Assembly: GCA_030592465.1 (NCBI GenBank)
Contig: JAUVJB010000199.1
Coordinates: forward strand, 1-5,732
DNA from: Bacteroidota bacterium
Lineage (GTDB): Bacteria > Bacteroidota > Bacteroidia > Bacteroidales > B39-G9
Length of the DNA stretch: 5,732 nt
Reading direction: 5' to 3'
Positions 1-5,606 of the stretch are shown here, in pieces (the first letter of the stretch is position 1; every line of letters begins with the position of its first letter). The notes under the pieces were generated by a model. It was not told the origin of the DNA. It saw nothing but the letters and a program-made list of their open reading frames with translations, and searched no databases. The position numbers were made by a program, and so were the translations under genes.

Positions 1-1
1 A

Positions 2-376
2 ATGAAAGAAATAGTTATAAAAGGTACTAGACAAAATCCTAATATTATTTTAAACAAAGAAAAAAATATTTTTGAATTTACAGGTCAATCATTACCTGAA
101 AATGTTCAAAAATTATATCAACCCATTTTGAGTTGGATTGATAATTATTCTGAAGAACCTAACAATGATACGACGATAGTATTTAAAATGAAATATTATA
201 ACTCAGCTTCATCAAAAATTCTTTTTGAGGTTTTAAAAAAATTTAATTTAATATATAAAAAAGGCAAAAAAGTTAAAGTTGAGTGGTATTTTAAAGAAGA
301 GGATGAAGATATGCAAGAATCCGGTAAATATTTCCATGAATTATTAGATATGCCTTTTAATTTTCATACTCTGTAA
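2..376 (+). CDS. SiaC family (DUF1987) regulatory phosphoprotein
   Basis: Cytoplasmic signalling protein of the SiaC/DUF1987 family, 124 residues, the usual full length. In Pseudomonas aeruginosa, SiaC is phosphorylated by the kinase SiaB and dephosphorylated by the PP2C phosphatase SiaA, and unphosphorylated SiaC activates a diguanylate cyclase. Seen here: an N-terminal beta hairpin ending in the family-like SLPENVQKLYQPILSWID stretch (residues 30-47), then the core FKMKYYNSASSKIL (61-74), and a C-terminal VKVEWYFKEEDEDMQE segment (91-106) typical of the family. Ser68 lies where the P. aeruginosa protein, as I recall it, has its phosphorylated Thr68. The ATG at base 2 fits the family N-terminus, but only one base lies upstream, so the start signal cannot be checked and an operon to the left (SiaB- or SiaA-like genes) may be cut off. 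An intrinsic terminator follows. Family call is firm; the effector is unknown. Confidence 0.88.
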   Translation: MKEIVIKGTRQNPNIILNKEKNIFEFTGQSLPENVQKLYQPILSWIDNYSEEPNNDTTIVFKMKYYNSASSKILFEVLKKFNLIYKKGKKVKVEWYFKEEDEDMQESGKYFHELLDMPFNFHTL

Positions 377-459
377 TATTTTACTTTTATTTAAGCCTCA
401 TAAAATATTTATATTGCAATTATACATAATTAATACATTTAGTAAAAAATAAACCAAAC

Positions 460-500
460 AAAACTTTCTATGTTTAATACAATGAAAGTTTTTTTTATTT
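460..500 (+). terminator. Intrinsic terminator after the SiaC-like gene
   Basis: A 9-bp stem AAAACTTTC (460-468) pairs with GAAAGTTTT (484-492) around a 15-base loop, inside which TGT (471-473) can pair with ACA (479-481). The right arm runs straight into a run of eight T (489-496), then ATTT. The hairpin plus T tract on the plus strand, 84 bases after the stop codon, fits Rho-independent termination. The stem is A/T-rich, so efficiency is uncertain. Confidence 0.72.
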
Positions 501-528
501 ATTACATACATGAGTCTATTTTGAAAAC

Positions 529-539
529 ACCTGACAGGT
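529..539. repeat. ACCTG-A-CAGGT palindrome
   Basis: Five-base arms ACCTG and CAGGT around a single A. The sequence ACCTGACAGGTTT resembles short palindromes that recur between genes in many Bacteroidota genomes; that comparison is from memory. No T tract follows, so it is not called a terminator. Confidence 0.4.
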
Positions 540-564
540 TTGTTACAATAAAAAATTATGTGGA

Positions 565-586
565 TAGTCCCGAGTACTCGGGACTA
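565..586. repeat. Perfect 22-bp palindrome, TCCCGA-GTAC-TCGGGA core
   Basis: Bases 565-575 (TAGTCCCGAGT) are the exact reverse complement of 576-586. The core TCCCGAGTACTCGGGA has the same six-base arms as the palindrome at 4963-4978, but its central tetranucleotide is GTAC instead of AGCT. It stands out by G+C against A/T-rich flanks. It could be a REP-type intergenic repeat or a protein-binding or hairpin site. No T tract follows on either strand. Confidence 0.75.
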
Positions 587-607
587 ATAGTATGAATAAT
601 AGGAACT

Positions 608-655
608 CGTCAGATGCCTTTTCGGAGTGGATAAATACATATTTTTTATCAGACG
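608..655. repeat. Long-loop imperfect inverted repeat
   Basis: CGTCAGAT (608-615) pairs with ATCAGACG (648-655) at seven of eight positions, enclosing a 32-base loop that includes TTTTCGGAGTGG. The CGTCAG half-site also appears in the palindrome at 4115-4126. It looks like a degraded intergenic repeat; the long loop makes a functional RNA hairpin unlikely. Confidence 0.35.
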
Positions 656-759
656 GTTTGAGAATATTGCAATAAACACTACTATATGAAATTTAAAAAT
701 TTATTTATTATTACTTACTTTAATTTTTGTCATAAAAAGTGATAGACTTGAACAACATA

Positions 760-1431
760 ATGAAAAAATTAACAATAATAATATTTCTATTCTTGCTTAT
801 TAATTCTTGTACTGTTAAAGAAAAGGAAATTGATGAGGGTGTATTGGAATATAATGTTGAATATCTGACAAGTAAAGAAGAAAATCCGATTGTTAATTTA
901 TTACCACCTTCAATGTATATTAAATTTAAGAATAATAGTACTTTTACAATGATTAAAGGATGGATGGGTGTTTTTAGTCTTTCTTATATTTCAAATTATA
1001 AAAATCAAACAAATACAACTTTACTTAAAATAATGGATCAAAAATATTATTATCTAACTCAATTTGAAGATACTAATTTTATTTTTGATGATTTAAAGGG
1101 AATGAAGCTTCAATTTACAAATGATACTAAAATGATTCTCGGATATAATTGTAAAAAAGTAATTGTAACCTTCCCTGATTCAGACACTCCTCCTTTTGAT
1201 ATTTATTATACTAATGATATAAAAATTGAAAATTCTAATTTCAATAATCCTTTTAAAGATATTGATGGTGTTTTAATGGAATTTAGTATAAAAATGAATA
1301 AAATTCCAATGCGATTAACAATTAGTAAAGTTAAAGCTGTTGAAATACCAGACGATGTATTCAAAATTCCTTCTACATATATTAAAGTGGAAAGAAATAA
1401 GATTCAAGATATTTTAGACAGTTTAAAATAA
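760..1431 (+). CDS. DUF4412/GLPGLI-like lipoprotein of unknown function
   Basis: A 223-residue probable lipoprotein. I place the start at the ATG at 760, not the in-frame GTG at 739, because MKKLTIIIFLFLLINSC then forms a clean lipoprotein signal: two lysines, a hydrophobic run and a lipobox ending in Cys17. The residues after it (TVKEKEIDE) are charged and acidic, as in the export signal that sends some Bacteroidota lipoproteins to the cell surface; that is inference. The mature part is beta-rich. It carries ILGYNCKK (126-133), then a DIYYTNDIKI segment (147-156), an IDGVLMEF turn (168-175) and a late VEIPDDVFKIPSTY (194-207). This order resembles DUF4412/GLPGLI-type Bacteroidota envelope proteins. 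Cys131 is the only cysteine besides Cys17. No catalytic motif is visible. It stands alone, with 154 bases before ftsK. Lipoprotein call is strong; family call is moderate. Confidence 0.75.
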   Translation: MKKLTIIIFLFLLINSCTVKEKEIDEGVLEYNVEYLTSKEENPIVNLLPPSMYIKFKNNSTFTMIKGWMGVFSLSYISNYKNQTNTTLLKIMDQKYYYLTQFEDTNFIFDDLKGMKLQFTNDTKMILGYNCKKVIVTFPDSDTPPFDIYYTNDIKIENSNFNNPFKDIDGVLMEFSIKMNKIPMRLTISKVKAVEIPDDVFKIPSTYIKVERNKIQDILDSLK

Positions 1432-1432
1432 T

Positions 1433-1442
1433 CAGATATCTG
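1433..1442. repeat. CAGATATCTG palindrome just after the lipoprotein stop
   Basis: A perfect 10-bp palindrome beginning two bases after the TAA stop. It is too short and A/T-rich, and lacks a T tract, to call a terminator. A palindrome this short can easily arise by chance. Confidence 0.25.
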
Positions 1443-1558
1443 TTAATTGTTAATGACAAATAATTGATAATCAACGATTTTGAATAATAAGCATTGAATT
1501 TTCTACTTCAAACTTGACAAACATTAAGTTTTTATTATTAAATCTGTACAATTCTGTT

Positions 1559-1566
1559 TACTTTTG
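1559..1566 (+). promoter_or_regulatory. Candidate Bacteroidota -7 promoter element for ftsK
   Basis: TACTTTTG matches the Bacteroidota -7 consensus TAnnTTTG exactly and lies 19 bases before the ftsK ATG, which would give a leader of about a dozen bases. No TTG is found at the expected -33 distance; the nearest, in TTGACA at 1514-1519, is about 20 bases too far. The leader AAAACAAAATAA has no Shine-Dalgarno sequence, which is normal for this phylum. Confidence 0.4.
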
Positions 1567-1585
1567 TCTGTTAAAAACAAAATAA

Positions 1586-4042
1586 ATGGCGAATAAGAAA
1601 CAAAAAAATAATAAACAACAAAATAATCAGCCTAAAGAGAAATTATCTACAAGTAAAAAAAAATATCGGATAATTCGAGACGAACGGTTTAAATTTATTC
1701 TTGGTCTCTTAACTTTGTCTCTATCTGTATTTCTTCTTATAGCTTTTGTTTCATATTTGTTTACATGGCAAGTTGACCAAAGTAAATTAGATATTAATTT
1801 TACTACTCTCATTTCAGATGCTAATATCACTGTTGAGAATTGGGCAGGTAAAACGGGAGCATTTTTGGCTCACATATTTATTCACAATTGGTTTGGGCTA
1901 GCTTCATTTTCGTTTATCATAATTCTTATTGTTCTATCCTTTAAGTTTGTTAATTTACGATTATTTTCTTTACGAAAAACAGTTAAGTATTCTATTTTCG
2001 TGTCAATCTGGCTGTCAGTAACTTTGGGATATTTATTTGGAGATTCATTTTTCTTTTTAGGTGGTGCTCATGGTTATTTTATTAGTAAGTGGCTTAATGC
2101 TTTTATTGGTAAAGTAAGCACTGCATTCTTAATCATAATCACTTTATTTGCATTTTTTATTCTAACTTTTGATAATTCTTTCACTGTATTAAAAGGCTTT
2201 TTTAATAAATTTTATAAAAAGCAAAAATCACTTTCTAAAGAGGAAGATGTTTTGCAAGATTCTGATGCAGAAAAACATAATGACGATTCAATTAGTTTTA
2301 GTGATTTGTCGTTTGAAGTAACAAAACCGGAAGAAGAAGTAGAAAAAATCAATAATTCAACAGAAAATTTTGACAATAATATTCAAACTATTGAAATAAA
2401 AGAAGTTACTAAAGACAGTGGGAATATTACAGAAAAAGGGAAAGAAAATGATAATGGACTTAATCTTACAATTGTAAATAAAGCAACTGACGAAGACAAT
2501 AATGCTGAAAAAATAAGTTCAGAACCTCTTGGCGATTATGACCCAACCTTAGATTTGTCATCATATCGTTTACCACCAATTGATTTATTAGATAAACATG
2601 ACAAAGATAGTAATGCTGTAACAAACGAGGAATTAGTAAGCAATAAAAATAAGATTATTGAGACTTTAGCTAATTATCATATAAAAATCGATAAAATTCG
2701 TGCAACAATAGGACCAACAATTACATTATATGAAATAATACCTGCACCCGGAGTACGAATATCAAAAATAAAAAATCTTGAAGATGATATAGCATTGAGT
2801 CTGTCGGCTCTCGGTATAAGAATAATCGCTCCAATGCCGGGGAAAGGCACAATAGGAATTGAGGTGCCAAATATACATCCTGAAATTGTTTCGATGCGGT
2901 CGGTTATATCATCAAAAAAATTTCAAGAATCTAAATATGAGTTACCTATTGTTTTAGGTAAAACAATATCGAACGAAACCTTTGTTGTTGATTTGGTTAA
3001 AATGCCACATTTGCTCGTAGCAGGTGCCACCGGTCAGGGTAAGTCTGTTGGCTTAAATGCCATATTAACTTCATTACTTTATAAAAAACATCCATCACAA
3101 TTAAAATTTGTATTAGTTGACCCTAAAAAAGTTGAACTAACATTATATTCGCAAATTGAAAAGCATTTCTTAGCAAAGATGCCTGATACAGATGATGCTA
3201 TTATTACGGATACTCAGAAAGTTGTAAATACGCTAAACTCTTTATGTGTTGAGATGGATCAACGATATGATCTCTTAAAAAAAGCTCATACTCGAAATAT
3301 TAAAGAATATAATACTAAGTTTATAAAACGAAAATTAAATCCGGAGAATGGACATCGTTTTCTTCCATATATTGTTGTTGTAATTGACGAGTATGCAGAT
3401 TTAATAATGACTGCCGGAAAAGAAATTGAGATGCCAATTGCTCGTTTAGCACAACTTGCTCGTGCTATTGGTATTCATTTAATTATTGCTACTCAACGAC
3501 CAACGACAAACATAATTACAGGTCTAATAAAAGCTAATTTCCCAACAAGAATAGCTTTTAGAGTTATGTCAAGCATGGATTCAAGAACAATACTCGACCA
3601 AACAGGTGCAAATCAACTTATTGGTAGGGGAGATATGCTTATTTCAAATGCGAGTAATTTAACGCGTGTGCAATGTGCATTTGTCGATACTCCTGAGATT
3701 GAAAGAATTATTGACTATATAGAATCTCAACAAGCTTATCCAACAGCTTTTTTATTACCTGAATATGTTGACGATAATTCAAAAGGTGTTACTGAAGTTG
3801 ATTTGAAAAAACGAGATGTTATGTTTGAAGATGCAGCTCGTCTAATTGTCATTCATCAACAAGGTTCAACTTCACTTATTCAACGAAAATTTTCAATTGG
3901 TTATAATAGAGCCGGAAGAATTATCGACCAACTTGAAGCTGCCGGTGTTGTTGGTGCTTATGAAGGCAGCAAAGCTCGTCAAGTTTTGATACCTGACGAA
4001 TATTCATTAGAACAATTATTTAATAGACTTAATAATCAGTAA
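1586..4042 (+). CDS. ftsK: DNA translocase FtsK
   Basis: Septum-anchored, ATP-driven DNA pump that moves chromosome ends out of the closing septum and, in studied species, activates XerCD recombination at dif. The 818-residue protein has the whole family layout. A basic N-terminus (1-35) is followed by four hydrophobic membrane segments near 36-60, 104-124, 133-152 and 176-196. A low-complexity acidic and Asn/Lys-rich linker spans about 206-325, and a short alpha domain about 350-450. The RecA-like motor has Walker A GATGQGKS (480-487, Lys486), Walker B VVVIDEYADL (597-606, Asp601 and Glu602) and ATQRPT (635-640). A winged-helix gamma domain at about 741-803 includes IGYNRAGRIIDQLEAAG, the part that reads polarity motifs such as KOPS. 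The length is close to SpoIIIE and far below the long-linker E. coli FtsK, so only the linker is short. No motif is missing. The ATG at 1586 follows a promoter-like TACTTTTG. A lolA-like gene follows on the same strand. Confidence 0.97.
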   Translation: MANKKQKNNKQQNNQPKEKLSTSKKKYRIIRDERFKFILGLLTLSLSVFLLIAFVSYLFTWQVDQSKLDINFTTLISDANITVENWAGKTGAFLAHIFIHNWFGLASFSFIIILIVLSFKFVNLRLFSLRKTVKYSIFVSIWLSVTLGYLFGDSFFFLGGAHGYFISKWLNAFIGKVSTAFLIIITLFAFFILTFDNSFTVLKGFFNKFYKKQKSLSKEEDVLQDSDAEKHNDDSISFSDLSFEVTKPEEEVEKINNSTENFDNNIQTIEIKEVTKDSGNITEKGKENDNGLNLTIVNKATDEDNNAEKISSEPLGDYDPTLDLSSYRLPPIDLLDKHDKDSNAVTNEELVSNKNKIIETLANYHIKIDKIRATIGPTITLYEIIPAPGVRISKIKNLEDDIALSLSALGIRIIAPMPGKGTIGIEVPNIHPEIVSMRSVISSKKFQESKYELPIVLGKTISNETFVVDLVKMPHLLVAGATGQGKSVGLNAILTSLLYKKHPSQLKFVLVDPKKVELTLYSQIEKHFLAKMPDTDDAIITDTQKVVNTLNSLCVEMDQRYDLLKKAHTRNIKEYNTKFIKRKLNPENGHRFLPYIVVVIDEYADLIMTAGKEIEMPIARLAQLARAIGIHLIIATQRPTTNIITGLIKANFPTRIAFRVMSSMDSRTILDQTGANQLIGRGDMLISNASNLTRVQCAFVDTPEIERIIDYIESQQAYPTAFLLPEYVDDNSKGVTEVDLKKRDVMFEDAARLIVIHQQGSTSLIQRKFSIGYNRAGRIIDQLEAAGVVGAYEGSKARQVLIPDEYSLEQLFNRLNNQ

Positions 4043-4103
4043 ACTATGAAACATCCATGACTAGGCAATTATATTTTAGAGTTAATCGGAATGATTATAT
4101 AAT

Positions 4104-4137
4104 GAAATTTAATCCGTCAGCTGACGTATCCAATTTC
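4104..4137. repeat. Interrupted hairpin with CGTCAGCTGACG core between ftsK and lolA
   Basis: The perfect 12-bp palindrome CGTCAGCTGACG (4115-4126) is flanked by GAAATT (4104-4109) and AATTTC (4132-4137), which also pair, leaving five unpaired bases on each side. The core resembles intergenic palindromes common in Bacteroidota (from memory). No T tract follows, so read-through from ftsK to lolA remains possible. It could instead act as an RNA-processing or attenuation hairpin in a joint transcript. Confidence 0.55.
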
Positions 4138-4184
4138 TACATATTAAGTAACTGAAAATGTACTAATTACAAAAATATAAACAC

Positions 4185-4856
4185 ATGAAAAAATTATCAA
4201 TCTTTATTTTAATTGCAATGACCGTATTAGTAGGTTATGCCCAAAAAGATACTAAAGCAAAATCAATTTTAGATAAGGTTTCTACTAAAACACAATCTTA
4301 TAAAACAATAAAGGCAAGTTTTTCATATAATATGGAAAATCTTCAGGATGGAGTTAATGAGACTTACAATGGAACAGTATTTTTAAAAGGTGATAAATAT
4401 AAAATTTTACTTATGGGTACTGAGACCTATTCCAATGGCAAACATCGGTGGGTTTATATGCCTGATGACGAAGAGGTTAATTTTTATGATGTAAAAAAGA
4501 AAGATAAAAAAAATAAAAACCAAGATGATGATATTTTAAGTAATCCCAGCGATTTGTTTACTATTTATAGCAAAGGCTTTAAATATAAATATATTAATGA
4601 AGTAGTTGAAAATGGTAGAGAATTGTATTTAATTGAGTTAGTACCTCGAAAGAGGAAAAGGAATTTTTTTAAAATTAAAGTTAAAATTGATAAAGCCAAA
4701 TTACAATTGTATTCTTTAAAATATTTAAGTAAAGATGGTAGTAGATATACAATAAAGATAACAAAATTTACACCTAATGTTAAGATGGGTGATTCAATGT
4801 TTACTTTTGATACAAAAGCTCATCCTAATGTTGAAGTTGTTGATATGAGGGAATAG
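4185..4856 (+). CDS. lolA: LolA-like outer-membrane lipoprotein carrier
   Basis: Periplasmic chaperone of the LolA family, 223 residues. It takes lipoproteins released by the inner-membrane Lol ABC transporter and ferries them to the outer membrane. A Sec signal peptide (MKKLSIFILIAMTVLVGYA) with likely cleavage after Ala19 leaves Gln20 as the mature N-terminus, and there is no lipobox. The half-barrel fold shows YNGTVFLKGDKYKIL (61-75), then SNGKHRWVYMPDDEEV (83-98), the recognisable LolA strand pair, then NPSDLFTIY (120-128), YLIELVP (148-154) and a C-terminal FTFDTKAHPNVEVVDMR (206-222). A Lys/Asp-rich loop (103-116) is inserted after the second motif. It follows ftsK by 142 bases with no TAnnTTTG match in between, so co-transcription with ftsK is possible; the same gene order is common in Bacteroidota. 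The leader AAAAATATAAACAC has no Shine-Dalgarno. Whether it is the main LolA or a paralogue cannot be told here. Confidence 0.85.
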   Translation: MKKLSIFILIAMTVLVGYAQKDTKAKSILDKVSTKTQSYKTIKASFSYNMENLQDGVNETYNGTVFLKGDKYKILLMGTETYSNGKHRWVYMPDDEEVNFYDVKKKDKKNKNQDDDILSNPSDLFTIYSKGFKYKYINEVVENGRELYLIELVPRKRKRNFFKIKVKIDKAKLQLYSLKYLSKDGSRYTIKITKFTPNVKMGDSMFTFDTKAHPNVEVVDMRE

Positions 4857-4900
4857 TTAATATACTATAAAAGGTTATAATTTTAACATATATTGTCGTT

Positions 4901-4960
4901 GATAGTCATTAGTAGTCATTAATGTCATTAAATAGTCGAATGACGGCGAACCCAAATGAC
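4901..4960. repeat. Short GTCATT repeats, direct then inverted
   Basis: TAGTCATTA occurs at 4903-4911 and again ten bases later at 4913-4921, followed by a third GTCATT at 4924-4929. The reverse complement AATGAC then appears at 4939-4944 and 4955-4960. The set can fold as competing small hairpins in the gap between the convergent lolA and receiver genes. It is probably a slippage-derived intergenic repeat rather than a gene. Confidence 0.5.
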
Positions 4961-4962
4961 AA

Positions 4963-4978
4963 TCCCGAAGCTTCGGGA
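4963..4978. repeat. Perfect 16-bp palindrome TCCCGAAGCTTCGGGA
   Basis: A perfect inverted repeat with the same TCCCGA/TCGGGA arms as the palindrome at 565-586 and AGCT in the centre. It lies between convergent genes, where a two-way terminator would be useful, but neither side has a T tract. The better reading is a REP-type intergenic element. Confidence 0.7.
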
Positions 4979-4991
4979 ACAAATTACATTA

Positions 4992-5016
4992 CGGCTCTAC
5001 TGAGCTTGCCGAAGTG
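4992..5016 (-). repeat. CACTTCGGCAAGCTCAGTAG-type intergenic repeat
   Basis: Read on the minus strand, the element begins CACTTCGGCAAGCTCAG and ends AGAGCCG. It resembles the CTTCGACAAGCTCAG repeat that I recall as widespread between genes in Bacteroidota and some other phyla. CGGC (4992-4995) can pair with GCCG (5008-5011), or alternatively GCTC (4994-4997) with GAGC (5002-5005). It lies about 30 bases beyond the receiver gene's stop codon, without a T tract. Confidence 0.5.
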
Positions 5017-5047
5017 CAAAATATAACAGCGCAAAGTATATAATGAT

Positions 5048-5431
5048 TTAATATACGATATCTTCAATAGCTCTTTTAACATTTTCAAAAGCTCTATCAT
5101 CTTTTACAACGTAGTTTGTTGCATTTTCTCTAACAAAGTCATATACTAAATTACCATCCTCCTGTCCCGATAAAATAATAACTTTTGCTTTAGGGTCAAT
5201 TTTGTGAATTTCTTTTAAGATTTCGAACCCATCTTTAGCATCATTTTTTTCATTATTTAAAAAATAATCAAGAACAATAACATCAGGTTTTAAATCCATG
5301 TGATTTAGACATTCTTCACCTGTTTGAAAAGCAATTATGTTCAGGTCAGGATTATCAACTAATGATTCTTTTAACATTTCTAAAAAAATCAAATCATCAT
5401 CAACTAAGATTATATTATATTTTTTTTTCAT
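5048..5431 (-). CDS. Stand-alone CheY-like response regulator receiver
   Basis: A single receiver domain of 127 residues with no output domain, so it must act by protein contact or as a phosphate relay. All key residues are visible: the acidic pocket VDDD (10-13), phospho-acceptor Asp55 in VIVLDYFLN, the switch Ser88 in ILSGQ, and Lys110 in YVVKDD. The loop after Asp55 (NNEKNDAKDG, 59-68) is about five residues longer than in CheY, a form often seen in Bacteroidota receivers. The ATG at 5431 starts MKKKYNIILVDDD, giving the normal N-terminus. It lies 173 bases downstream of the SpoIIE-type phosphatase gene on the same strand, which suggests, but does not prove, a shared signalling role. No sensor kinase is in view. 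The partner and output are unknown. Confidence 0.92.
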   Translation of the reverse strand: MKKKYNIILVDDDLIFLEMLKESLVDNPDLNIIAFQTGEECLNHMDLKPDVIVLDYFLNNEKNDAKDGFEILKEIHKIDPKAKVIILSGQEDGNLVYDFVRENATNYVVKDDRAFENVKRAIEDIVY

Positions 5432-5548
5432 CTTTGATAAGAATTAATTTAAAATGTTGGACATAACACATATTGTTAGCATTTATAGTTGTAAGTTTGC
5501 TGACAAATTATAAGCATCTTTCATTTTTGTTAAGTATTTCATATTATA

Positions 5549-5556
5549 CAAACATA
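5549..5556 (-). promoter_or_regulatory. Weak candidate -7 element for the receiver gene
   Basis: On the minus strand these bases read TATGTTTG, an exact match to TAnnTTTG, about 118 bases before the receiver ATG. No TTG is present at the expected -33 distance, and the implied leader is long. A second, off-spaced match (TATAATTTG, 5504-5512) lies closer. Both are low-confidence in such A/T-rich sequence. Confidence 0.2.
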
Positions 5557-5578
5557 TACATTTTAATTAATAATTACT

Positions 5579-5606
5579 AAACTTTAAACCTTAAATTTTA
5601 AACTTT
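5579..5606. repeat. Four tandem 7-bp units, AAACTTT type
   Basis: Four consecutive heptamers read AAACTTT, AAACCTT, AAATTTT and AAACTTT with no gap. The last unit overlaps the stop codon of the phosphatase gene (5605-5607). Heptamer microsatellites are known in intergenic DNA of some bacteria. The array may vary in length by slippage, and because it touches the stop codon, such changes could alter the protein's end. Confidence 0.6.

Larger units (their letters stand above)
377..738. other. Intergenic region rich in inverted repeats, no gene seen
   Basis: I find no open frame with coding character on either strand. From left to right it holds the siaC-like gene's terminator, an 11-base interrupted palindrome (529-539), a perfect 22-bp palindrome (565-586), a long-loop inverted repeat (608-655) and an A/T-rich leader for the next gene. 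At 721-729 the bases TAATTTTTG resemble the Bacteroidota -7 element TAnnTTTG with one extra base. There is no good -33 TTG, so this is only a weak promoter candidate for the lipoprotein gene. Confidence 0.6.

Noticed and set aside
739..759. GTG start giving a 7-residue N-terminal extension of the lipoprotein
   Set aside because: The extension MIDLNNI would precede a ready-made signal peptide MKKLTIIIF; starting at the ATG at 760 gives a canonical lipoprotein signal with the cysteine at 17.
1514..1543. Sigma-70-like TTGACA with an A/T-rich -10 upstream of ftsK
   Set aside because: No good TATAAT lies at the right spacing (ATTAAA at 17 bases is the best), and Bacteroidota promoters use a different consensus.
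1627..1830. 67-codon open frame on the minus strand inside ftsK
   Set aside because: It lies wholly antisense to the membrane part of ftsK, has no recognisable family features, and is explained by the A/T-rich codon use of the real gene.
4866..4884. Possible terminator after lolA: TATAA, AAGG loop, TTATA, then TTTT
   Set aside because: The stem is five A/T pairs only and the T run is four bases, too weak to call.
5036..5056. GTATAT/ATATAC inverted repeat over the receiver stop codon
   Set aside because: Six mostly A/T pairs in A/T-rich DNA are expected by chance, and no T tract supports termination.
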